Assembly (NCBI GenBank): GCA_031272005.1
Contig: JAISUQ010000071.1
Location: 1-18,033, forward strand
Length of the DNA stretch: 18,033 bases
Reading direction: 5' to 3'
Source: Coriobacteriales bacterium
Lineage (GTDB): Bacteria; Actinomycetota; Coriobacteriia; Coriobacteriales; UBA8131
Made by a program: the position numbers and the translations under genes. Every line of letters begins with the position of its first letter. The first letter of the stretch is position 1. This document shows positions 7,213 through 13,765 of the stretch, one piece after another. The notes beneath the pieces are model-generated. The model had not been told where the DNA came from. It made no database searches and worked only from the letters and a program-made list of their open reading frames with translations.

Positions 7213-8184
7213 TCAGTCGACAAGCTCCAGGTCCTCTTCCTCTATCTCGATCTCATCGGAGGCCAGCACAGGTTGGGTCGCGATGCCGTCTGGCGATAAG
7301 CCGCCTGCGTCGGTCTCGTAGCTGTTGTCGGCTGCGCTGCTGACATCGGCCTCGTCGGCCTCATAGCCACCGTCGGCCTCGTCGCTGCCGCCGACCGCGT
7401 AACTGCCGTCGGCTCCGTAACCACCGTCGGCCTCATCGCCGTAGCCGTCGCCGTCGGCGTCGTCCGCACGCTCTGCGGCAGACAGGCGCAACGCATCATC
7501 GTCCTCTTCCTCATAGTCGAGTTTGACGGTCTGCTGGCCGGATGACAGGCGGGCGCGAATGTACTCGCGGCTCTCCTCATCCGGGGCGAAATCCTCCAGT
7601 GGTGGCAGATCCTTGAGGCTTTTCAGACCGAACTTCTCCAGGAAGGTGCGGGTGGTGGCGTAGAGGATGGCGTTGCCGGGCCCGGAATCCCGGCCGGCCT
7701 CGCGTACCAGGCCTTTCTCCACCAGCGAGGCGATGACGGCGTCGGAGTTGACGCCGCGGATACCGCTGATGGCCGCGCGGGTGGCGGGTTGATGATAGGC
7801 CACCACCGCCAACGCCTCCAAAGCGGCCTGCGACAGCGAGCGGGTATCCCAGGAGATGACGTAGCGCTCAATCAGGTCGTGGAAGGCCGGATGGGAGTAC
7901 AGTCGCCAGCCACCGGCCACCTCGCGCAGCTGGATGCCGCGCTCCTCCTCCTCAAAACGGACGGACAACTCGGCCAGCGCGCTGTCGACCTGTGAGGGGC
8001 TGAGGTCCAGCATCTTGGCCAGGGTGGCGGCGCTGACCGGCTCGTCGGAAACGAACAGCAAGGCCTCCAGGGCGCCGGCCAGGGGGTAATCGTCAGTCTG
8101 GGTGGCCAGGGGGTATTCATCAGTCTGGGTGGCTACAGCGTCCGTAACGCCGGTACTTTGGGCAGTCACATCTTGTTCAGACAT
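7213..8184 (-). CDS. scpB: ScpB, segregation and condensation protein B (with extended acidic tail)
   Basis: ScpB is the kleisin-associated winged-helix subunit of the SMC-ScpA-ScpB condensin. Winged-helix regions are at ~37-95 (GALEALLFVSDEPVSAATLA) and ~113-180, with the family block GIRGVNSDAVIASLVEKGLV and GRDSGPGNAILYATT. At 323 residues it is about 120 longer than usual. From ~220 to the end it is Asp/Glu/Gly/Tyr-rich, with imperfect DEADGGY-type repeats (~250-280) and a final EIEIEEEDLELVD. Near the N-terminus a nine-residue unit, ATQTD(E/D)YPL, is tandemly doubled. The ATG start is preceded by GAGGAG with 4-nt spacing inside the scpA end, and the two genes overlap by 8 bp, so translation is coupled. 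Core function is firm; the role of the tail is unknown. Confidence 0.95.
   Translation of the reverse strand: MSEQDVTAQSTGVTDAVATQTDEYPLATQTDDYPLAGALEALLFVSDEPVSAATLAKMLDLSPSQVDSALAELSVRFEEEERGIQLREVAGGWRLYSHPAFHDLIERYVISWDTRSLSQAALEALAVVAYHQPATRAAISGIRGVNSDAVIASLVEKGLVREAGRDSGPGNAILYATTRTFLEKFGLKSLKDLPPLEDFAPDEESREYIRARLSSGQQTVKLDYEEEDDDALRLSAAERADDADGDGYGDEADGGYGADGSYAVGGSDEADGGYEADEADVSSAADNSYETDAGGLSPDGIATQPVLASDEIEIEEEDLELVD
7306..7464 (-). repeat. Imperfect repeats in the acidic tail of scpB
   Basis: The tail segment (residues ~241-293) is made of related short units such as DEADGGYGAD, SDEADGGYEAD and DNSYETD. At DNA level the plus strand shows recurring GTCGGC(C/T)TC(G/A)TC and CCGTCGGC blocks. 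The period is irregular, so this is a degenerate low-complexity expansion and not a clean tandem array. Confidence 0.6.
8080..8133 (-). repeat. 27-bp perfect-frame tandem duplication in the scpB N-terminus
   Basis: Plus-strand 8080-8106 and 8107-8133 are adjacent copies of one 27-bp unit, identical at 25 of 27 positions; the differences are at the 10th and 13th bases. Each encodes ATQTD(E/D)YPL. The duplication sits just before the first winged helix (~residue 37), in what should be a flexible N-terminal extension. The near identity points to a recent event. Confidence 0.9.
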
Positions 8185-8962
8185 AAGTCTCCTCTTCCTC
8201 CAGATACTCGGCTGGAGTCCAGTCCTCAGGGTCGCGATAGGCGATCTGGATCTCGCCGTACTCGCTTTCCTGTTCCAGGTCGATCATGCCACGGTGATAG
8301 AGTTCCAGCAGGGCCAGGAAATTCACCACGATAAACGTTGGGTCGCTTGAGCCTTCCAGCAGGTTGGAAAAGCTGGTGATACGGGTCTGCTCCAGTTGGC
8401 GCAGCACCACGTCGATGCGATTCTCCACAGGAATCGGTCGCGAGGCGATATGTTCGGCCTCCAGCAGAAAGACTTCGCGGCGGGCAGCCAGATCGGCGCA
8501 GATCACCGCCAGAGAGTGCAGGGTGACGCCTTCCAGATAATCGGGCAGCAGGCCCAAAAACGCGCTTTCCAACCCGGCGGAGCGGGAGTGCATCCGGCCC
8601 TCGGATTCGCTGCGGGCGCCCAGGGCGGCGGCGACGTTCTTGAACTGCTTGTAGGCTATCAGGCGGGTTACCAGGATGTCCCGGGCTTCGTCCGGGCTGA
8701 GGTCGTCCAAATCATCGCCCAGGCTGGCCTGTTCATCCGGCAGCAGCGCGGCGGCCTTCAGTGCCAGCAGGGTGGCCGCCACCACCAGAAAGTCCGAGGC
8801 CACGTCCATGTCCAGGTCGCGCATCGTATCCATATAGGCCAGGTATTGGTCGGCCACCTCGGTCACCGAGATGCGGCCGATGTCCACCTTCTGCTCGCTG
8901 ACCAGTGCCAACAGCAGTTGGAAGGGCCCCTCGAAGGACTCTATCTTGACCCGATAGGACAT
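8177..8962 (-). CDS. scpA: ScpA, segregation and condensation protein A (kleisin)
   Basis: ScpA is the kleisin that bridges the SMC heads and binds ScpB in chromosome condensation. The N-terminal SMC-binding region has the signature ESFEGPFQLLLALVSEQKVD followed by ISVTEVADQYLAYMD. The centre has DFLVVAATLLALKAAALLP (~79-97), and the C-terminus has the winged-helix part with FLALLELYHRGMIDLEQ. At 261 residues it is of normal size. Its ATG overlaps the trpS stop by one base (TGATG) and has no ribosome-binding site of its own, so it is probably translated by coupling from trpS. It overlaps scpB by 8 bp downstream. Confidence 0.96.
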   Translation of the reverse strand: MSYRVKIESFEGPFQLLLALVSEQKVDIGRISVTEVADQYLAYMDTMRDLDMDVASDFLVVAATLLALKAAALLPDEQASLGDDLDDLSPDEARDILVTRLIAYKQFKNVAAALGARSESEGRMHSRSAGLESAFLGLLPDYLEGVTLHSLAVICADLAARREVFLLEAEHIASRPIPVENRIDVVLRQLEQTRITSFSNLLEGSSDPTFIVVNFLALLELYHRGMIDLEQESEYGEIQIAYRDPEDWTPAEYLEEEETYV

Positions 8963-9975
8963 CAGAAGTAATCGATTCGCATCGCCTGGCGCACTTCGGC
9001 CAAAGTGGCGTTGGCGGTCTCGTTGGCTCGCTCGGTGCCCTCCCTCAGTACCTGCATCACAGCGCCGGGGTCTGTGGCCAACTCGGCCCGGCGCTCACGG
9101 ATCGGCGCCAGCTCGGCATTGAGCACCTCAAAAAGGTAGTTCTTGACCTTGACATCACCCAGGCCCCCGCGCTGGTAATGCTCCTTGAGCTCGGCCACCT
9201 GAGCAGTGTCGCTGGCAAAGACGTCCAGATAGTAGAAGACGACGTTGCCCTCCACGTGTCCGGGGTCCTCCACATGGATGTGCTCGGGGTCGGTGTACAT
9301 CTGGCGGATCTTCTCCCGCAGGACCTTTTCGTCATCAGCCAGGTAGATACCGTTGCCCAACGACTTGCTCATCTTGTCGTTGATGCCGGTGATGCCGGGC
9401 AGGCGCTGGGCCAGCTTGCCCTCCGGAATCAACGCCTCCGGCTCCACCAGCACCTCACCGTAGTAGTTGTTGAAGGAGCGGACAATCTCGCGGGTCTGTT
9501 CAATCATCGGCAGCTGATCGACGCCCACTGGCACCACATTGGCCTTGCAGAAAGTGATGTCGGCGGCCTGGCTGACCGGATAACAGAGAAAACCGGCCGG
9601 TATCGAGGCGCCGAAGCCTTTCTGGCCGATCTCGGTCTTGACCGTGGGATTGCGCTCCAGGCGGGCCAGGGTGACCAGGTTGAGGTAGTAGACCGTCAGC
9701 TCGGTGAGCGCCGGCACCAGCGACTGGATGGCGATGGTGGTCCTGGCCGGGTCGATGCCGCAGGCCAGGTAATCCAGCGCCACCTCCAGCACGTTGTCGC
9801 GGACCTTCTGCGGGTCGTTGAAATTATCGGTCAGCGCCTGGACGTCGGCGATCAGCAGATAACAGTCGTAGTCGCCGGAGGCCTGCAGGGCCAGGCGGTT
9901 CTTGATTGAGCCCACATAGTGGCCGAGGTGCAGTTGGCCGGAGGGGCGGTCGCCGGTCAGGAGGACTTTTCTCAT
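8962..9975 (-). CDS. trpS: Tryptophanyl-tRNA synthetase
   Basis: This class I synthetase charges tRNA-Trp. At 337 residues it is of the normal bacterial length. The HIGH-type motif is HLGH (16-19), within TGDRPSGQLHLGHYVGS, and the KMSKS loop is exact (201-205, DKMSKSLGN). The GDRPSG opening resembles the GDRPTG form known from many Bacillota and differs from the E. coli form. ATG start at 9975 with only a weak ribosome-binding site. It lies 38 bp after the M50 protease gene and overlaps scpA by one base, so it is read within the same unit. I see no T-box leader in the 38-bp gap. Confidence 0.97.
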   Translation of the reverse strand: MRKVLLTGDRPSGQLHLGHYVGSIKNRLALQASGDYDCYLLIADVQALTDNFNDPQKVRDNVLEVALDYLACGIDPARTTIAIQSLVPALTELTVYYLNLVTLARLERNPTVKTEIGQKGFGASIPAGFLCYPVSQAADITFCKANVVPVGVDQLPMIEQTREIVRSFNNYYGEVLVEPEALIPEGKLAQRLPGITGINDKMSKSLGNGIYLADDEKVLREKIRQMYTDPEHIHVEDPGHVEGNVVFYYLDVFASDTAQVAELKEHYQRGGLGDVKVKNYLFEVLNAELAPIRERRAELATDPGAVMQVLREGTERANETANATLAEVRQAMRIDYF

Positions 9976-10013
9976 CGCAATACCATTCTTGTCGGGTTCA
10001 AACTTGGGCTATT

Positions 10014-10682
10014 CTACCAAAAGGAAACCAGCAGGTCGGTGAGGTTATAGGCCGTAGCCCGGATGTAGATGCTGATTGGGTTGAAGTCGGAGATATAGGG
10101 GATGACGATGATCAGGATGATCAGGATGGGCATGGCGTAGCGCTGCACCTGGTACCACTGCTGATGGTATTTCTTGGGGATGAAAGGGAAGATGATGCTG
10201 GAACCGTCCAGCGGCGGGATGGGCAGCAGGTTGAAGAACATCAGACAGAGATTGATGATGATGAAGTAATACAGGAAGTACATCACATAGTACATGATGT
10301 CCGGGGCGGAGTTGTAGAAGTAAATCAGGCCTCCGCCAACTCCGGTGGCCACCAGGGCCATGACCAGGTTGGAAGCCGGGCCGGCCAGACCGGTGAGCAC
10401 CTCTCCCACCTTGATGTTCTTGAAGTAACGGGGATTATAGGGCACCGGTTTGGCGTAGCCAAAGGCTCCCAACCCCGAAATTGCCATCATAAGTGGCAAT
10501 ATTACGGTACCGAATGGGTCGATGTGCTTGATGGGGTTGAAAGACAGACGCCCCTGGCTCTTGGCTGTGGGGTCGCCGAGCTTGTAGGCCATCAACCCAT
10601 GCGCGACCTCGTGCACCACGATGGCCGGAATGAAGCAGATGATGCTGATGACGACGAAGATGAGTTGGCTGGAATCAAACAA
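10014..10682 (-). CDS. M50 family (site-2 protease-like) membrane metalloprotease
   Basis: A 222-residue polytopic zinc protease that cleaves within or near the membrane. The zinc motif HEVAH is at 24-28 (His24, Glu25, His28) in the first membrane helix. GPASN is at 101-105, and NLLPIPPLDG at 151-160 supplies the third ligand, Asp159. About five membrane segments are visible. The reading frame stays open upstream to 10805, but I place the start at TTG 10682, because GGAAGG sits 8 nt before it and a promoter lies at 10717-10745. The ATG at 10716-10718 overlaps that -10 box and has no ribosome-binding site. Small S2P homologues of this type commonly sit next to scpA/scpB in Clostridia. The substrate is unknown. 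Confidence 0.92.
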   Translation of the reverse strand: MFDSSQLIFVVISIICFIPAIVVHEVAHGLMAYKLGDPTAKSQGRLSFNPIKHIDPFGTVILPLMMAISGLGAFGYAKPVPYNPRYFKNIKVGEVLTGLAGPASNLVMALVATGVGGGLIYFYNSAPDIMYYVMYFLYYFIIINLCLMFFNLLPIPPLDGSSIIFPFIPKKYHQQWYQVQRYAMPILIILIIVIPYISDFNPISIYIRATAYNLTDLLVSFW

Positions 10683-10716
10683 GGGTTTTCCCTTCCGATT
10701 TTTTACTGGGAAAACC

Positions 10717-10745
10717 ATTATACTGTAACTATGCTGCGCGTCACC
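10717..10745 (-). promoter_or_regulatory. Promoter of the M50-trpS-scpAB-rluB unit
   Basis: The minus strand has TATAAT (10722-10717, consensus). GTGACG lies 17 bp upstream (10745-10740, counting a 17-bp spacer from 10739 to 10723), matching TTGACA at 4 of 6 positions. Transcription would start near 10710, about 28 nt before the TTG start. On the plus strand TATACT (10719-10724) overlaps the same bases and could be the -10 of the divergent queT, but no good plus-strand -35 was found. Confidence 0.55.
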
Positions 10746-10766
10746 GCTGGGCCCTGCCGCGCCGCC

Positions 10767-10783
10767 GGGGGAAAGTCTCCCCC
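10767..10783 (+). promoter_or_regulatory. Hairpin in the queT leader
   Basis: GGGGGA (10767-10772) pairs with TCCCCC (10778-10783) around the 5-nt loop AAGTC. It lies 42 nt upstream of the queT start and about 28 nt before its ribosome-binding site (AAGGAG, 10812-10817). It is not followed by a T-tract, so it is not an intrinsic terminator. QueT genes in Bacillota are often under preQ1 riboswitches, but I cannot match this leader to a known preQ1 class. Confidence 0.4.
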
Positions 10784-10824
10784 ACCTTACCCGTTGCCCA
10801 GGCACTTACTGAAGGAGAAGCCCC

Positions 10825-11415
10825 ATGAATAACCGTACTACGTCCAGCTTTCTGGCGCGCGCCGGCCTGATTGCCGCCATCTACGCCGCACTGACCCTGC
10901 TGACGCTGACCTTGCTGCAGGGTCTGGCCTGGGGGCCGGTGCAACTGCGCGTTTCCGAGGCGGCCTGCGTCTTTGCCGTATTGACACCGGCGGCCATCCC
11001 CGGGCTGACCATCGGCTGCATCATCGCCAACCTGGCCGGCATCTTCATCAACGGCACCGGCGTCCTGGGCCTGCTGGACGTGGTCTGCGGCTCGGCGGCC
11101 ACGCTGCTCGGCGCCTTGTGGATGTGGCACTTCCGCGAGCGCGAAGCCCTCGCCCTGTTTGGCCCGGTGCTGGCCAACGCGCTCATCGTGCCGGCCTACC
11201 TGCCGCTGCTGCTGGCTGCCTGGGGTTATTACACAATCCCCTTCACCAACATCGACCTGGTGGGCTCCTATCCGCTGATGTATCTGTTTGGTGTGGTGGC
11301 CTTAGGCCTCGGCGAGGCCATCTCGGTCTATGCCCTGGGACTGCCGTTGCTCAGGCTGCTGCGCAAGGCCGGGCCTTTCGCTGCTGTCGCCGCGGCGGAG
11401 AAAGCAGACCTTTGA
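10825..11415 (+). CDS. queT: QueT-type ECF transporter S component (queuosine precursor uptake)
   Basis: A 196-residue hydrophobic protein with about six membrane segments. It is the substrate-binding subunit of an energy-coupling-factor transporter, predicted to import a queuosine precursor (preQ0/preQ1). The family block LRVSEAACVFAVLTPAAIPGLTIGC lies at residues ~40-65, followed by a G-rich helix (LLDVVCGSAATLLGALW), PAYLP and a late GLGEAISVYALGLPLLRLL helix. The ATG start is preceded by AAGGAG with 7-nt spacing. It diverges from the M50 gene. No EcfA/EcfT genes are in the window, so it would use a shared energy module. The last 114 bp overlap the convergent MaoC-like gene, and the extra tail (AGPFAAVAAAEKADL) comes from the overlap. 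Confidence 0.88.
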   Translation: MNNRTTSSFLARAGLIAAIYAALTLLTLTLLQGLAWGPVQLRVSEAACVFAVLTPAAIPGLTIGCIIANLAGIFINGTGVLGLLDVVCGSAATLLGALWMWHFREREALALFGPVLANALIVPAYLPLLLAAWGYYTIPFTNIDLVGSYPLMYLFGVVALGLGEAISVYALGLPLLRLLRKAGPFAAVAAAEKADL

Positions 11416-11820
11416 GCTGGCTTTGAGCACCACTTTACCGGTCTGGTTGCGCACGGTGAAGGCAAAGTGCACCGCACCGTTATGGTCGTTGCGGACCTCG
11501 GTGCCGCTTATCTCCACTTCGCCCTGCAAACTGTCATCCGGGCGCATCGGCGCCAGCCATTCCATGCAGGTGTTCATCCCAGCTACCAATCCGCCGGCAT
11601 TGACCTCGGGATAGGTGCTGTTGAAGTGCTGGAGGAAGAGCAGAAAGCTCATCGGCCCGGAGGCGATCAGGCCGCCGAAGTGGCTGGCGCGGGCCTGCTC
11701 GGGGTCGGTGTGGATGGGCAAAGGGTCGAACTCCGTGGCGAAGCGGATGATCTGCTCAGCCGTCACTGTCACCGGCGGCACAGCCCAATGCTGGCCAGGC
11801 TGGAAGTCCTCAAGATACAT
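11302..11820 (-). CDS. MaoC-like (hot-dog fold) dehydratase family protein
   Basis: A hot-dog fold protein resembling (R)-specific enoyl-CoA hydratases and MaoC dehydratases. The active-site stretch FDPLPIHTDPEQA followed by FGGLIASG contains the expected Asp (32 from ATG) and His (37). The G of the usual G-D-x-N-P-H motif is replaced, so the substrate is uncertain. The hot-dog domain ends near VVLKASSKVCFLRRG. The last ~35 residues are polar, match no family feature I know, and are encoded entirely opposite the queT 3' end. I favour ATG 11820 over GTG 11829, because the AAGGAG upstream is only 2 nt from GTG (11 nt from ATG). It lies 27 nt after the WYL regulator stop, so probably the same transcript. 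Confidence 0.82.
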   Translation of the reverse strand: MYLEDFQPGQHWAVPPVTVTAEQIIRFATEFDPLPIHTDPEQARASHFGGLIASGPMSFLLFLQHFNSTYPEVNAGGLVAGMNTCMEWLAPMRPDDSLQGEVEISGTEVRNDHNGAVHFAFTVRNQTGKVVLKASSKVCFLRRGDSSERPGLAQQPEQRQSQGIDRDGLAEA

Positions 11821-11847
11821 CGTGGGCACAGCTCCTTGCGTTAGCTC

Positions 11848-12945
11848 CTATTTCCGGGCGACTTTGCGCCGGGGGCTTTCTGGCTCCTGCGAGTATTTGC
11901 GCGCCAGGTCTGCTCCGGCCTCCTGCAGGCTCTGGCGCAGGCTGGCTGGTTCCAGCACCTCCACGTAGCTGCAAAACTGCAAGGCCCAGTACAACATGGC
12001 CTGCTCGTTGACCTGCAGGGTGACCACGGAGACTCCCGGTTCACCAGCGCCGCGACGGCCGCAGCCAGCAACACTGACGTCGCCGCCAAACCAGTCGAAG
12101 ACATGCGAGAGCGCCTCGTCGGCGACCTTGAAGCGGACCTTGACCGTCGGCCCGGCGAACATATAGACATGCTCGGCCATGTGCTTGGGCAAATCCAGCC
12201 CGTTGCGGTAGCCGGGCAGCTGGCACAACGGCAGGGCGCTGGTCTGAAGTACGCGGACATCGAGGATACGGTCGACACGGAAGTTGGCCAGCGTCTCACC
12301 GTGGCGCTGGTCATGGCAGATCAGATAGTAACGGCCGTTGGTCGCCACCAGCTGGTAAGGGTCGACCGTGTAGATGCGGTCCTGGCCTTCCTCGTCGCGG
12401 CGGGGCAGCAGCTGGCCGGAGGCATCGAAGCTGCCATATTTGAAGGCCACCTGATGGTTGGAGCTGATGGCCTCGTCCAGCACCTCCACCGTATAGAACA
12501 GCTGGCGGTTGGTGTTCTTGACCTCCGGCAGGCTGGCCACATGGCTGACCCGGGCTGAGAAGTAACGGTTGGAGAGCCCCTTGAGCTTCTCAATCAGCTG
12601 TCGCCGCTGGGAGGAGGGTATCTGGTTGGAGAACATCAGAGAGTCGATCAACAGGCGCAGCTCGCTGTCCTCGAACTCCCGATGGATGAACCAGTCCGTG
12701 GCCATCACCTCATCGGAGCCGTCGCGGGCGGCGCGCTTATTCTCGGTGTATTCGATTTCGTAACCAAAATCAATCAGGTTCATCAGATTGCGCTTGACGC
12801 TCTTGCGGTCCACGGTCATCTGGTACTCATCCGCCAGAATGTCCACAATCTGCTTCTGCGTCAGGCGATGCTCGCTGTCGGTGTGCTTGCGCAGGATGTC
12901 GAGGATGTTGATGATCAGCATCTTCTTGGGGGGAATGGTATACAT
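11848..12945 (-). CDS. WYL-domain transcriptional regulator
   Basis: A 365-residue predicted cytoplasmic DNA-binding regulator. The N-terminal winged helix (~8-65: LIINILDILRKHTDSEHRLT, then VDRKSVKRNLMNLIDFGYEI) is of the kind found in YafY-like proteins. The WYL sensor domain spans ~155-240, with VDPYQLVATNGRYYLICHD in place of the classical P-W-x-L...W-Y-L and FRVDRILDV after it. A WCX-like C-terminal extension (~265-345, TVKVRFKVADEALSHVFDWFG) follows. WYL domains sense small ligands or nucleic acid in other systems, including some defence loci, but no defence genes are here. ATG start with GGAG 6 nt upstream, 13 bp after the exported-protein gene. The target is unknown. Confidence 0.9.
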   Translation of the reverse strand: MYTIPPKKMLIINILDILRKHTDSEHRLTQKQIVDILADEYQMTVDRKSVKRNLMNLIDFGYEIEYTENKRAARDGSDEVMATDWFIHREFEDSELRLLIDSLMFSNQIPSSQRRQLIEKLKGLSNRYFSARVSHVASLPEVKNTNRQLFYTVEVLDEAISSNHQVAFKYGSFDASGQLLPRRDEEGQDRIYTVDPYQLVATNGRYYLICHDQRHGETLANFRVDRILDVRVLQTSALPLCQLPGYRNGLDLPKHMAEHVYMFAGPTVKVRFKVADEALSHVFDWFGGDVSVAGCGRRGAGEPGVSVVTLQVNEQAMLYWALQFCSYVEVLEPASLRQSLQEAGADLARKYSQEPESPRRKVARK

Positions 12946-12958
12946 TTTCGCTCCTGCC

Positions 12959-13753
12959 TCAGTTGTCGAGATATGCCGGGTAGATGTTCACTGTCAGATT
13001 GCCGCCCAAAGTCAGGGTATCGCCATCATTGAAGGCAGCGTTGAGGAACTGCTTGTTGTAGAAGCCCTGGTCCTCGCTGATCCCGAACAGCTCATTGACG
13101 CCGCCTTTGCCGGCGTTGGAGGACCGCAGGGTGCCGGTGCCGGAATAGGCGACGATGCCGTAGGTGCCAGCCGGAAAGTCCACGCCGCAGGTATAGGTGC
13201 CGAATGTCAGCTGGGTCGGTGAGTCATTGTCGTAGCGCCGCCCGATGTAGTTGGAAGTGACCTCGGTGTAGACGATGCGCACGCGCAGGTTGCCCTGGAC
13301 TGTCAGTGTCGTCCCCGCCGGGTAGCTGAAGTTGACAAATTCCTCGGTGTACAGGCCGCTGCCATCGTCAACGCCGAAGGTCTCATTGACGCCGCCGCTG
13401 CCCAAGTTGGAGGAGTACAGCACGCCGGCGCCCTCCACGGCGAAGACGTCCATGGTGCCGGAAGGCAGATCCTCGCTGGCGATGAAGTTGCCGGCGGTCA
13501 GCTCATACTCCCGCAGCACATGGGCCCATTGATCCTCGGAGGACTGCTGGTTGCTCTCGGTCGGCTGGGGGGTGGTGTACTGCGGGATGACAGCCTGGGA
13601 TTGCAGCGACAGCTGATAGGGGTCCTGCCCGGGGTCATTCTCGTTGTAGGCATCGGAGGCGCCCCCCGACAGCAGAGCGCCTATCAGGAATGCCAGACCG
13701 GCCGTGCAGGCTACAACCAGCGCGGCTATTATCACCAGGCGAGAGGTCTTCAT
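12959..13753 (-). CDS. Exported or membrane-anchored protein with two copies of an unnamed ~78-residue domain
   Basis: I do not recognise a named family. The 264-residue protein has one N-terminal hydrophobic segment (LVIIAALVVACTAGLAFLIGA) and then a Pro/Gln/Ser-rich stalk (~35-75). Two domains follow, each ~78 residues and alignable without gaps at about 35 of 78 identities by hand. Shared positions include D-x-P-x-G-T near the start, SSN-x-G-x-GGVNE-x-FG in the middle, G-x-Y-x3-F-x-N, and T-L-T-x2-GNL-x-V near the end. The pattern suggests a small beta-rich fold displayed outside the membrane. VACTAG is not a convincing lipobox, so a membrane anchor is more likely. The start is ATG 13753, although a GTG lies directly before it. 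It is 12 bp after the asd stop, so presumably co-transcribed. Confidence 0.8.
   Translation of the reverse strand: MKTSRLVIIAALVVACTAGLAFLIGALLSGGASDAYNENDPGQDPYQLSLQSQAVIPQYTTPQPTESNQQSSEDQWAHVLREYELTAGNFIASEDLPSGTMDVFAVEGAGVLYSSNLGSGGVNETFGVDDGSGLYTEEFVNFSYPAGTTLTVQGNLRVRIVYTEVTSNYIGRRYDNDSPTQLTFGTYTCGVDFPAGTYGIVAYSGTGTLRSSNAGKGGVNELFGISEDQGFYNKQFLNAAFNDGDTLTLGGNLTVNIYPAYLDN
12977..13501 (-). repeat. Tandem domain duplication within the exported protein
   Basis: Copy 1 is encoded by 13501-13268 and copy 2 by 13210-12977, separated by a 19-residue linker. Each is 78 codons and they align without gaps. The proteins are ~45% identical by hand count but the DNA copies are clearly diverged, so the duplication is old and conserved by selection. 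Copy 2 has a Cys (TYTCGVDFPAGTY) not found in copy 1. Confidence 0.8.
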
Positions 13754-13765
13754 CACTGGCTCAGG

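Noticed and set aside
10683..10805. 41-residue N-terminal extension of the M50 protease
   Set aside because: The extension crosses the promoter and the upstream leader, is unlike the family, and lacks a ribosome-binding site.
10725..10824. preQ1 riboswitch before queT
   Set aside because: Expected from gene type, but the leader shows only a G/C hairpin and lacks the A-rich tail and loop motif of preQ1-I. Other preQ1 classes cannot be excluded without a covariance scan.
11848..12945. Anti-phage defence locus centred on the WYL regulator
   Set aside because: WYL regulators occur in some defence islands, but no nuclease, restriction, toxin or other defence gene is nearby; its neighbours are metabolic and exported-protein genes.
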